From Cheiracanthium punctorium (Eukaryota; Arthropoda; Arachnida; Araneae; Cheiracanthiidae), in contig JAWZYV010013531.1 of the NCBI GenBank assembly GCA_038373885.1, positions 38,707 to 102,706 on the forward strand: DNA of 64,000 bases, written 5' to 3'. This document shows, piece after piece, positions 46,375 through 56,367 of this stretch. Position numbers and translations under genes: made by a program. Below the pieces are notes generated by a model. The model ran no database searches. It saw nothing but the letters and a program-made list of their open reading frames with translations, and was not told the DNA's origin. The first letter of the stretch is position 1. Each line of letters starts with the position of its first letter.

Positions 46375-47650
46375 GCTGGCTGTTCAATCGTCAGTTCAGT
46401 AACTACCGGTTGGAAAACCCGAAATGTCAGTCCAAGTTTCGTATTCATCTTTAACCTGCGAGAAAAAGTTACTGAACCTGCAGTAACTCAGTTAGAAGCA
46501 GGGCCAATCAACAGGACTGAAACGAGGCACGGTTGAAATCTAAACGCTCATGGGTCAAATGTCCACAAAGCATTGCGAGTTCACATCAAGTGGAATTATT
46601 TAGCTCCTCTCCAAGTGACCCCACAATCGCTACGCTTCCCCCCTAACATATCCCTTTCGCCCGAATTCACCATTAACATCAAGTGGCGGTTCAACTGGCA
46701 GTTCAGTAACTACCGGTTGGAAAACTCGACTGGTCAGTCCAAAATTCATATTCACCGTCAACTGGGGAGAAAAAGTTACTGAACCCGCTGTAACTCAACC
46801 TGGGTTGAAACAGAACCAATCAAAGTGGTTGAAACGGGCTCGTTTGAAATCGAAACGCTCATTGTTCAAGTGTCCACAAAGCGTTGGAAGTTCGCCCCAC
46901 GTGGTAGTTGTTTATTTTGTGCCTCTCCAAGTGACCCCACTATCGCCCTGCTTCTCCCCCTTACAGATCTCTTTGTCTGTATAAAGGGAGAGCCAGTTCT
47001 TGGAAGAGAAACTGAGCATGCTAGGTTGTCTTAAATCTAACTGTGCAGCAAGATTGAGTTTCTCGACTTGAACTTAGATATTATGCTGGTTTAGCTCCAG
47101 CCACGCCATCGGTGAATACCACTTGAGTATTGAATTTGCTGTAAACGGATAGCCGAAGTAAACGGTGAGTATGAGCGCAACTTCAGGTTCGACCGGCATT
47201 TGAATAACCACTAGCTAGAAAAGTCGAATGATCAGTCCAAGATTCATTTTCACCATTAACCTGGGAAAAAAAATAACTGAACCCGTGGTCATTGAACCTA
47301 GGTTGAAACGCGGCCAATCGCAATGATTCCGGTTGACATCAAAATGTTTATAGGACAATGAGGCTAATATAAAATATCCATAAAACATTGCTAGTTCTCA
47401 TGACGTTGAAGTTGTTTTATTTGACCCAACGGATCCCACAATCGCTCTGCTTTTATTTAGCAGATATTTCTTTGTCTATAAGGAAGAGGAGAATTAGAAG
47501 GTACAGTTCTCGGAAGATGTAGTTCAATACAAACAAAATTGGACGGGAGGAAGATAACTTTCCTAGGAATAGTCTAACTGCGCATGCTCAGTTAACTTGA
47601 ACCCAGGTGGAGTTTCGTGACCTGGACTTGGTTTATCAGTGCGGTTATTT
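46375..47650 (+). repeat. Three tandem promoter-like units (~320-490 bp)
   Basis: Unit 1 (from ~46375, truncated), unit 2 (from ~46687) and unit 3 (from ~47190) share, in order: 'gtcagtccaa', 'gttactgaacc' or variant, 'ggttgaaa', a CCAAT (46504, 46816, 47314), 'ccacaaagc' or variant, and 'gacccca' or 'gatcccac' followed by a pyrimidine-rich stretch. Units 2 and 3 then have TATAAAG (46980-46986) or TATAAGG (47477-47483), and CAGTTCT about 20-30 bases further. Unit 1 lacks the TATA part. These are diverged copies of one regulatory or LTR-like sequence. Confidence 0.65.
46980..47005 (+). promoter_or_regulatory. TATA box and initiator-like CAGTTCT, unit 2
   Basis: TATAAAG at 46980 followed by 'ccagttcttgg' about 14-20 bases later, with a CCAAT at 46816-46820. 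The equivalent in unit 3 is at 47477. It is promoter-like, but no coding region follows. Confidence 0.4.
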
Positions 47651-47682
47651 TTCAATATCTGGATGGACAGTAGGCGGGAGTG

Positions 47683-47855
47683 TACAATGAAGGCATACAA
47701 AATCTTATTTTATGGCATGATAAGTGGGCAAATGTACAGGCTGACTACGTTGATAAACAACTTATTGAATGCACATGTAAAATAAAATGTTTTTTACGAA
47801 ATACTTAGTGGTTACTTTGTCATTATCAGTGGGTACTATTTTCTGGATGCCCTCG
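47683..47855 (+). mobile_element. Mariner right-end fragment
   Basis: The plus strand reads YNEGIQNLILWHDKWANVQA followed by DYVDKQL, the C-terminal tail pattern of mariner transposases, then non-coding sequence ending ATGCCCTCG-TA (47855, TA at 47856-47857). On the minus strand that is TA-CGAGGGCATCCAGAAAAT, a mariner-type terminus. The left part of the element is missing, and the tandem promoter-like region abuts it. Confidence 0.5.
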
Positions 47856-48095
47856 TACACCGGTTCGTATGAAAAGCACATTGAAAAAATACATGATAAA
47901 ATACAAGGCAAGAATAACAAGTGATAATTATCTTCAGATGAACGTTGCAAGTGAAGATCCTAAAATGTTCTGCACTCGAATTTGGTTTACAAAAATCAGA
48001 TAATAAATATACACGCTATATATAAACCAAACAAATAAGCACACTAAAAAACTGGTGTTAAATGGTTAAATCTAATACAGAATTTTGTAAATATG

Positions 48096-48141
48096 TAAAA
48101 TGAAACAGTACGGACCAAATGGTCCGTACTGCATCATTTTA
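48096..48141. repeat. Strong hairpin abutting a transposon terminus
   Basis: CAGTACGGACCA pairs perfectly with TGGTCCGTACTG over a 2-nt AA centre. Beyond a 2-base mismatch, TAAAATGA pairs with TCATTTTA. In all, 20 paired positions in 46 nt. It ends four bases before the terminus of the next element. Confidence 0.9.
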
Positions 48142-48145
48142 TATA

Positions 48146-48810
48146 CAGGACGTCCATAAAGCCTTCCTTTGACTTCAAAATTCATTAAACAAAATCCGAT
48201 GAGCTATGAAAATGAAAATTGCTATAGATACTCAGTTACGATTAAAGTTTTATTCATTATATTTTTGCGTATTTCAGATAACATTTTAAAGAACTAGAAG
48301 TCAAAGATATCAAAATGGCTATAGGTCAAGAAAAAGTCCTCTGTGTTTCTTGATTTCTAGATACAATAGTAGATAATCAAATCACTCAGCTTTAGATACT
48401 CAGTCAGGTACTCAATTCCTTTGATAAAACATTTCAAGATCGGTGGATTGGACAAGATGGCCCAATTCCCCAGCTACCTCGATCACTTGATATCACGTCT
48501 CTGGATTTCTTTTTGTTTGGTTAAGTTAAAGATCGCCCAGACCGAACAGAGGTTGAGGATATCACAGACCTGAAGTCAATGATTATAAACGCATCGGCAC
48601 TTTTGATAACGTTTTACTGCAGAAAACATGGCTGGAAATCGAGTACCGCGTTGATGTTCTTCGCGCAACTAATGGCGCACACGAAGAAGTTTATTAATTA
48701 CAGAAAAAATCAGCAATTGCATTAAAATAAAATGATTTTCAATTTTGTATCCGTTCAGAATTTTATTTAATAAACGCCTGAAATTGTACGGAGTCATTAT
48801 GGACAATCTG
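48146..48810 (+). mobile_element. Mariner-like (DDE) element relic
   Basis: CAGGACGTCCATAAAG after a TA (48144-48145) pairs with a right end whose reverse complement is CAGATTGTCCATAATGACTC. 665 bp, retaining only the C-terminal part of the transposase. The right flank reads TG instead of TA, so one side has mutated. Confidence 0.65.
48435..48697 (+). pseudogene. DDE transposase C-terminal fragment
   Basis: Reads RWIGQDGPIPQLPRSLDITS followed by LDFFLFG, stop, VKDRPDRTEVEDITDL; then, after a frameshift, VLLQKTWLEIEYRVDVLRAT and NGAHEEVY before TAA. This order matches the C-terminal half of a large arthropod transposase family related to mariner, whose consensus has 'PPRSPDLTPLDFFLWG', 'VEDITDLK', and an 'YRLDVxRxTNGAHIE' tail. 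The catalytic SPD is SLD here. One stop and one frameshift make it inactive. The family name is from recall, not from a search. Confidence 0.75.
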
Positions 48811-50904
48811 TGTCCGAGTGCGATTTACAAAGTTCATTAGTTTTAATTAATATAAATATCGTACGCCTTTTTATAACGGAAATCATTTTATAAATATTAA
48901 GAGTCATCTGAACTTGCAGGTGCTTCCATAGTTTTGTTAACTAACGTCCACCCATCATACAGTCAGAGAAAATGTCTTAAGAGAAATCTAAGAGAAATGT
49001 AGGCATTTTATTTTATCACAATTTACATCCAGCCAGCGGTTTACTTTTCTAACACTTTTTTATACAACGGAAACTTAGTTTTATCGGCAAAATGATTCGG
49101 TCTCTTGCGATTCCACTCAAGACGGGCTTCCCTGTATTAAGAAGTTTACTTCATTTAAGAAATAGTTGGTGAACATTACTTTTTTATCTGAAAATTGCTG
49201 TTAGCAATTTGTTAATTAAAGGGAAAATTTTTTGAGAATGATTTTGGAAGTAAATTTCTAATTTTTTATAACGGCAGAATTACATAAAATGATATACAAG
49301 CATTTACTAACGAAAAACCCCATAATTTCATCAATTCACTACATCTGTTACAATCACTTTAGCGGTGTTTCGTTTTAAATTTATTTTTCAAGAATGAAAA
49401 CATTATTTAATTCATGAAACATCACCCGTAAACAATTCAACGCCTTTATTTTTTAAAGAAGCTTAATCATATTAAAATTATTATTTTTTTGATGCATTAA
49501 ATTGTTGACATGGTTTAACTAGAAACAGATACCTTTGTTCATTCAAAAAGTTTTCAACCAAGTCTTAGTTTAAAAAAAATTAGTATTGATGAAAAATTAT
49601 TTATTTAGAAAGAAAAATATAATTCATTTAAACAGCTAAATTATCAATAGTATTATTTGCGTGTAATTTGAAACCTCTTCTAGCGGCTCCAGATATCATT
49701 TGAGAGCATTTGTTTCGAATGCTATTTCAGCCTTTTGCATGCCCGCTTTGACCTTTCATTTTAACCACGTTATTTTTAATACCTTTGTACATTGTATTCT
49801 CTTACTCCTCTTATATAACTTATTTTACACTTTGCCAGGCCGACGTGTATATTACGTGTTTCCTAAACGAAACGTTTTTGATCAACTTCGTGTCTCAGTC
49901 TTCTTTTCGCACGTACATTTAAAGAAAAAAAAAGCCTCCACGGTCGTCCTTAAAATATGACTTTATGCCTTATAGTGAACGTATATATATATATTTTCAG
50001 TACTATCACCTGTGAACATGTCTAAAAAAGAAAGGACTTCCTTTACATAAAAAAATCGGAAATACTTTCAGATTTTATCATTGCACTATAATCACGACAC
50101 TGGGGAATAAATTCTTTTTTTGTTTTCCGTTTCATGAGATTTTTAAATAGATTTTAGATACTATCGCATCGCTGATTTCAAATCTACGGTTTCTCTCTAC
50201 AGGCTACAGTTTTTATGCAATTTAATAATTTAGACCAAAGCAAAAGTTTTGAATATGCATTTGAGTGACTACTAATTTTGCTACTTCTCTGGTACGTAGA
50301 GCCTACCCTCAAGAAAAAAGTGATAATATTTTTGAGTTTATGATGCGCAAAGGTAGGGCCATGCTTTTTCTTATCTATTAAATATTATTTTTAAAGGAGC
50401 AAACAAGTGTATTTTATAGATGTCGATTCATATCTGTTCGATGGCTTCTTCAAATAGAAGTAGATTTTTAAATAGCTCTGATTCATTTTTTTATGCATGT
50501 GGCTATTAAACACTTGTTCGTTAAAGGCACAATATTTAATCTGTTTAGTCATCTTGATCGATTTCTCCAGGTTGTGAAAGCAGGGATGGAGTTTTCATCA
50601 AGATATCAAATACCACTTATCAAGAGCGCTGGGACAAACACATGATGTCACACTACTGCTGGAGCATCAAATGAGATTGGCCTCGTCAAGTCCTAAAGGC
50701 AAGAGTTACAAGAGCAAATTCTTGCCTGAATAATGCCATTGATTCAAGTCATTGGGGGTGTTTGCTTGTTTCCTGACTGTATCCTATTTGTAATATTGAT
50801 TTATGCACTTATACAGTGATTTTTTGCCTGTGCCATAAGTCCAAGTCCTTTTGTATGTATAAACATATATGTTTTTTTATAATTTTGTACATTCATGCAA
50901 TATT
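48811..50904. other. Non-coding interval with a weak coding-like patch
   Basis: AT-rich. Around 50575-50671 the plus strand reads SRDGVFIKISNTTYQERWDK, then HMMSHYCWSIK and a stop, preceded by an acceptor-like 'gatttctccag'. It is short and unassigned. The 49700-49960 frame is hydrophobic and low complexity. Confidence 0.3.
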
Positions 50905-51113
50905 TTTTTTCAACAGGCGGGCACGTGCCGATTAGACATTGCCAACTACAACTGCTCGAAGGCATTGTGGCCATTTTATTATGTGGGGCACCCAGTGAAA
51001 GGCCAGCGTTACCCCCTATGAAGGGACGGAAAAGTTCACATCCATGTCCAAGCCAGGATTGGAACCCGGACGAGATAGAATGATACTTAAACCAATACAC
51101 CATCTGGGAGGCT
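50905..51113 (-). repeat. tRNA-like SINE, minus strand
   Basis: On the minus strand the head (from ~51113) has an A-box-like TGGTGTATTGG (51102-51092) and, 25 nt on, a B-box GGTTCCAATCC (51066-51056; consensus GGTTCGANTCC). A non-tRNA body of GC-richer sequence follows to about 50905. This is the pattern of a tRNA-derived SINE. The A-to-B spacing is short and one B-box base deviates, so it is an aged copy. It does not fold into a complete tRNA. Confidence 0.5.
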
Positions 51114-51644
51114 CATGAAAAATCTGAACTGAATTAAAAATGCCCCTTTGAAAAAAATCTGCAGCTTTCGAAACAAAATTAGTTTCTGATTTGAAATCAG
51201 AACTCTCGAATTATGTAAGATTAAGTACTTGTACAAATGCAAGAAAAATGTTGTTTCCCAGTGAATCCATGCGAGCCCATTTGTTTTTCTTGCTTTGTTT
51301 TGATGGAAAGTATATCATTGTTCATTTCTTGGCCCTATTGTTTTTGATTTCATTGATAAGTACATGATAACCCATGCTTATTTATTTAAAGTAATGAATT
51401 CCCACGCTCTTTTCAGATGCAAATGATATTAATATAAAACCAAAGGAAGAACTGTTGCATTTTTGTCGGCTTCGTAGGTCTTAATGCTGCCGAGAAATCC
51501 TCAAACATGGCAACCAAGATGAATGAATATAATTTTAAAACTGAAAAAAATAAATTCTCAAAATTATAGACATATTTTTGAGGTTTGAAATTAATAACAC
51601 TCCAGCGTTAAAAATAAATAGAGAAATGGCACATTTAAGCTATA
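51114..51644. other. Non-coding interval
   Basis: No supported gene or element. Confidence 0.4.
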
Positions 51645-52100
51645 ATGCTGTGATCAAGAAGTACGCGGAATGATGGCATCGAGCGAAATATGTAAAATTA
51701 ATAATCAAAATTTATTGCATCTCATTTAAAATAATCACCCCCCAACTGCAATGCACGTCTCACAAAGTTGTTTCCAATCATCAAGACATGCCTTTCGTTT
51801 TTGTGAAACTTCTTCGGAGTTCTTAGCGAATTTTCTTTTATGGAATTGATGGACAAGAACCGCGGACTACCGAAAGGCAATTTCATCCGTGGAAATAAGA
51901 AAAGTCACATAGTGCCATATCAGGTGAGTAGGGAGCTGGGCGAACGTATTCGTCGAATGTTTGATCGAAAACTCGCGAATAATAATTCCACTGTGAGAAG
52001 GCGTACTATCGCAGCGAAAAACCCGTGAGTTTACTCGCCACATTTCAGGTCGTTTTCGACGAATCGTTTCACACAAATGGCGCCAAAACTCGGATGGTAA
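51645..52100 (-). mobile_element. Mariner relic, C-terminal part
   Basis: A terminus-like 'gctgtgatcaagaagtacgc' lies at about 51648 next to 'tataat'. The interior carries the C-terminal half of a mariner transposase on the minus strand. The other terminus was not found, so the copy is truncated. Confidence 0.6.
51730..52076 (-). pseudogene. Mariner transposase C-terminal fragment
   Basis: Reads IRRKRPEMWRVNSRVFRCDS followed by TPSHSGIIIREFSIKHSTNT, which corresponds to the family pattern 'RKKRPEMWxxxSWxxHHDNAPAH', including the second catalytic Asp. After FLISTDEIAF a frameshift leads to AKNSEEVSQKRKACLDDWKQ and CETCIAVGG, matching the tail 'CFDDWxxRWxKCIxxGGAYF'. The third catalytic Asp region (usually PPYSPDxAPCDF) is degraded to LPTHLIWHYVTF. 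Frameshifts, stops and the missing N-terminus make it inactive. Confidence 0.75.
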
Positions 52101-52594
52101 TCTTTGTTGACTGTCTTGTCAGTTCGTAAGGACCCATAATGCACAACACCACTTCAGTCAAGGAAAATAACCAACAATACATTGATTTATAACGACTTTG
52201 ATGTGGAAAGGTAATCAAAGACATTTTTTAAAATAAACGGCTGGTTTCAAAAATTTTTGTGACATTTCAAACCCTTCCAATTAGCAGAAATTTCCTGTCG
52301 AAAGCAAAATTGAATGCATGTTTTTTACTCAGTAACTTTCAGTATTTCTGGAAATCAGCAGAATGAGAATTCTTATCTCATTAAAAACAAATTTATTTTC
52401 AGACGATAAAATAAATTTCTGACTGCTGCCAAATGATGTCTTGAAAATTGCTTGATAAACATTTGCAACAGCGATATCTGCTATAAATGCATTTTAAAGG
52501 CAGCATTCCGGATCACACTAGAAGTATATTTCAAGAGAAATTTGAAACTTTATAAGCAGACTTCATGAAAGTTTGTATTGTGTTTCTATTGCAG
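52101..52594. other. Probable intron or intergenic sequence
   Basis: AT-rich, no frame. It ends in a polypyrimidine-containing acceptor ('gtgtttctattgcag') for the next feature. Confidence 0.35.
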
Positions 52595-52800
52595 ACGGGA
52601 AGCTACATTAAAAGAGTGGGTGGATTGCAGAATTATCCGTATTAAAACAAACAACCTATTTACGTTAGTATTTGCTGAAACCATCTCGATGCCAATGCGC
52701 CAAAATATCCCGGAATTTTTAGATATGAAAACAAATTCTTCGAATGAGATATTCTTCATGTCGAATTCAGATGTCGTTGGTATGGAGTGGCGGAAGCAAG
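52595..52800 (+). CDS. Candidate internal exon of an unidentified host gene
   Basis: A good acceptor (TTTCTATTGCAG|A) and a good donor (GCAAG|GTGTAG) bracket 206 bp that is open in one frame. Read from the second base it encodes REATLKEWVDCRIIRIKTNN, then LFTLVFAETISMPMRQNIPE and FLDMKTNSSNEIFFMSNSDV, ending VGMEWRKQ. Base composition is more balanced than in the flanks, and the peptide has normal amino-acid use with no transposase motif. The surrounding frame continues from 52578 to 52895, but the splice sites suggest the exon limits given. I do not recognise the protein, and no neighbouring exon could be placed. It is the best candidate for non-transposon coding sequence in the window. Confidence 0.4.
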
Positions 52801-53234
52801 GTGTAGTTGGTAGAGTGGATGAACTGGTATTTAACTATCTGCTCAGAAACTGCGTACTATGCTCAATAAGAGTTCAGAATTTTCTTCTAGCCTAATTTTA
52901 GTAAAATCGATGACATTTATAAAACAGAGATTTATATGTTTACTAACTATCCAAAGATTCAATAAGAATTAACCATTAGCAAAGAAATCTGGAAAAAGTA
53001 ATAAATTGTGACAGCGTACATTAAAATTGTGCTTAATAGTTTTGATATTGATTATGGATGATCCTTCAATCACTACAAAACGTTCCAACTCTTTTTCCTG
53101 AAGAATTTTCTTGTTTTATTTCATTTCATGTCTCATGATAGGCTGTGTGCGACTGAAAAAAGAAACTTGAAACGCAAAATTATAAAAGATATTGCAGTCT
53201 TATACACTTTTAATATATTATCCAAGAATTTGAA
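52801..53234. other. AT-rich non-coding interval
   Basis: No supported feature. If 52595-52800 is an exon this would be its downstream intron. Confidence 0.4.
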
Positions 53235-53247
53235 ATGCTAATTGTAA

Positions 53248-53271
53248 CAACAACAACAACAACAACAACAA
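53248..53271. repeat. (CAA)n microsatellite
   Basis: About eight uninterrupted CAA units immediately upstream of the DINE-like element. Confidence 0.9.
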
Positions 53272-53274
53272 AAA

Positions 53275-53591
53275 TATCGAGTTACACCAATAGATTTTTC
53301 GAACACTTGATCGTTATCAAGCGTTTAAATAAATTTGAATCGGTGAATAACTCAGCAAAAAACAAAAGTGAAAGTTTTAAGATGGTATTTGAATATTTCT
53401 CAACAAATGCGTACAGTTATGCCAGGCTCTGTTGTACGTTGTATTTTCGCAAAATACATGCATACATACACAACTGTAAAAATAGCATAAATGAAATCAG
53501 GATACATAAAACGTGTAAATACATCAAAATCTCAAAGTCGAATTGTTTCATGATTACGATACATTCCTTACATGGTACATGTTCGTAAAGT
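53275..53591 (+). mobile_element. DINE/Helentron-like element, short copy
   Basis: The 5' end 'tatcgagttacaccaataga' followed by 'tttttcgaac' aligns without gaps to TCTGGAGTGACTCCACTCGA then CTTTCCGAAC of the copy at 55114. The 3' end 'acattccttacatggtacat' then 'gttcgtaaagt' is the degenerate terminal hairpin. Both ends are next to A-runs. It lacks the 173-bp units but keeps a short 'acatgcatacatacacaac' microsatellite remnant. 317 bp, older than the other copies. Confidence 0.75.
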
Positions 53592-55113
53592 AAAAAGGGA
53601 GGTTTTAAGTACGTCCTCAAAAGTTTCTGGTCTATTTCATGAAACAATTATAATAATTTTTGATACTTAATAAAACATTTTGATAAGTTTTTAAACGATT
53701 TAAATTTGTAAGTTTTGAAACTTTACATCAAAACAAGCTTCAGCAATAATTTATTCAACGTCAACTTCATATATGTCTGGAATAGCGTGAAACACTAAAG
53801 GATTAAAATCTTTACATTCAAAATATATTTCATTTTACTGCAACATAATATTCCATTGCATTAAATAACGTCGCATTATGAAATTGCTCCAGTTGCATAG
53901 CTTTATTTTTAAAAGTTAGTCCTCAAAAGGCAAGAAGTAATTATGCTTTAGAAGACGGCATCATGCGTTTGTTCGGCGAGTGCCTTGGAAAACAAATGGC
54001 TGTAGCCAGAGTCTATGAAACTTCAGAATATAACTTCCTGCACAAACAGTATTCATTAAAATTCGCGACAGTCCCAAATTTATAACATCTTATAATCATT
54101 GCAGTCGCTTTTAAATTAAAACATGCACTCTGCTCCTGTTTAAAATGTTATAATTAATCTCTGTTTGTTTGCTATAGCTGTGAGCACACGTCATTGCAAA
54201 ATACTTGCTAAATAAGGCTTCACGATATTAATTTAGCCATTTGATAATTTATAAACTCCCCAAATGGAGTGACATTTAGTAACGTACGGCACGTGTGATG
54301 TTGTTAACATGCTGCATACTTTCAAACTTTAGTGTAGGTTATTACGGATTGCTAAATAAGCTGTGGAGATTTTGATTTTTACTGTTTTTCCGACAGTTTA
54401 ATTTGAGATAATTAAGTTGAAACCACGAAAATGTGCCCAGTTTGGTAAGAATTATTAGCTGTTACTCATAAACTAATACTTTTTTTCTTGGACATTACTG
54501 CCTGATATTAGAACGATGATTCTTTGCTATTTCCTTCTAAATATTTTTTACTGTATTGTTCTAATGATTTTCCTTCGTTTGGATGTTGAAACAAAGCATC
54601 TGATGGTGTGCTTCTTGGATGACATTTTAGCTACTTATGTGATAACTCTTGAGTAACAACTAAGTGACAGTTGGTTTCCAGTTCAATTAATTCATTGAAT
54701 AATACAGAGAATTTTTAACTAATCTCGTTAACTCTTTATTTTAAACAGAGCTGATAAAAAATAAGTGAATTATAAAATTTTTTGTACTACAAAGCATATA
54801 AAGTATTGCTTTATTTTTCTAATTAGCAATGTAATAAAAAAATTTTAAAATCGTAGAGCATCTGTTTGGTTTAACCAAGAAGAGAATATTATTTAAATAT
54901 ATATTTTTATGGCTATTTTTCAGTAAAATCTTGTCAAAATCATTTCCTCGTGCAGAAAATAAAAAAATTTGAGCTTTTCGAATTACGTCTCTACTGCCCT
55001 GAACTTCTTTGAATAAAGTTATTAAGCGTCTTCTGAATTTTAGACTTTCATTCACCAAAATGCTATTGGTTTGGCCAAAACCTGATTACGGTTTTTCGCA
55101 TAAAATAAAAAAA
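53592..55113. other. AT-rich non-coding interval
   Basis: No supported gene. The 79-codon minus frame at 54819-55058 has no recognisable motif. Confidence 0.4.
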
Positions 55114-55961
55114 TCTGGAGTGACTCCACTCGACTTTCCGAACACTTACGATTAAGATCATTACCAAGCATTTAAATAAATTTTAATCGATGAATAATTC
55201 AAACATATATAGCAAATTGAAGCTCAATCGAATGTACCGTTTAAACGCTAGCGCACTTTCAAGAATTTCCTCCCATAGGCCATAATGTAAAAGAAATCTT
55301 TGTCGTAGCTCTGTAGAAAAACTATAAGTCCTATGCACATCAAAATCAATACCGGTCTTATAATGGTGGTTTATAACATGTATGCCCAATTTGAGCTCAT
55401 TCGAATGTATTGTTTAAATGCTAGCGCACTTAAAAGAATTTCTCCACATAGGCCATAATGTAAAAGAAATCTTTGTCGTAGCCCTGTAGAAAAACTATAA
55501 GTCCTATGCACATCAAAATCTATACCGGTCTTATAATGGTGGGTTATAAAATGTATACCCAATTTGAGCTCAATTGAATGTATCGTTTAAACGCTAGCGC
55601 ACTTTCAAGAATTTCCTCCCATAGGAAATAATGTAAAAGAAATCTTTGTCGTAGCCCTGTAGAAAAAGTATAAGTCCTATACACACCAAAATCAATACCG
55701 GTCTTGCGACGGTGGTTTATAGCATATATGCCCAATTTGAGCTCAATCGAATGCCCCGTTCAGGAGCTATCGTGTTCACTCACATACACACAAACGCACT
55801 TACACACATACACACACACTCACACACATACATACATACATCTTATAAAAATAGCATAAATGAATTCAGAAGACCTCAAAACGTGTAAATTCACCAAAAT
55901 CGCGAATTCGAATTTTTTCATGATTACAATACTTTCCTTGCATGGTACATGTTCGGAAAGT
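55114..55961 (+). mobile_element. DINE/Helentron-like element, long copy 1
   Basis: Starts TCTGGAGTGACTCC after an A-run and ends with a terminal hairpin: ACTTTCC ... GGAAAGT (55931-55961) enclosing an inner CATG-GTA-CATG pairing, then an A-run. ACTTTCCGAACA near the start (about 20 nt in) is the inverted match of the terminal TGTTCGGAAAGT, giving an asymmetric subterminal inverted repeat. Inside are three full ~173-bp units and a (CA)n/(CATA)n microsatellite (about 55785-55840). These are the hallmarks of DINE-1/Helentron-type non-autonomous elements. Three short minus-strand frames beginning MGI are the unit repeated in shifting frames. Confidence 0.8.
55785..55840. repeat. (CA)n/(CATA)n microsatellite inside the DINE-like copy
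   Basis: Interrupted CACA and CATA runs at the position where this family carries a microsatellite. The copy at 57958-58982 has the inverted equivalent. Confidence 0.85.
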
Positions 55962-56365
55962 AAAAATAAATATAGACTTTTGGAAAATTTTTATCAAAAA
56001 GAATCTGTGCCACAGTGTATTCATATTTGTTACATTTTAAAGTAAGAATTTTACAGTTATATATTTTTTTTCTTCTGTAGAAGATGGTCACCACTCTTCG
56101 CATTTTCCCACGTCTACTCTCTCTGGAGGACGAATTTCAAAATGCCCTAAAGTTGATTTTTAGGAATCCTCGAGTGTTTTATTTTACGTTAAGAATATTA
56201 TGGACATCTCTTTTTTTTTCTTTGAGATCACACGGGATACGCTAATAGAACGTTATGAGCGCCTACTCCCTATATGTTATGAATTTTAGAAAATGCAGTC
56301 TAATGTAGCACCTATGTCAAAGAGCTCTCATACGTTTCAAATCTCTTATTATTAGCTTATGTAAA
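55962..56365. other. Non-coding interval
   Basis: No supported feature between the DINE-like copy and the Tc1 element. Confidence 0.4.
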
Positions 56366-56367
56366 TA

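Noticed and set aside
50905..51113. Functional tRNA gene
   Set aside because: A- and B-box-like motifs are present but spacing is short and no acceptor-stem/anticodon cloverleaf can be drawn; SINE is more likely.
55183..55735. Three consecutive minus-strand frames each starting MGI and about 63-68 codons long
   Set aside because: They are the ~173-bp unit of the DINE-like element; the period is not a multiple of three, so the frame shifts between units and no continuous protein exists.
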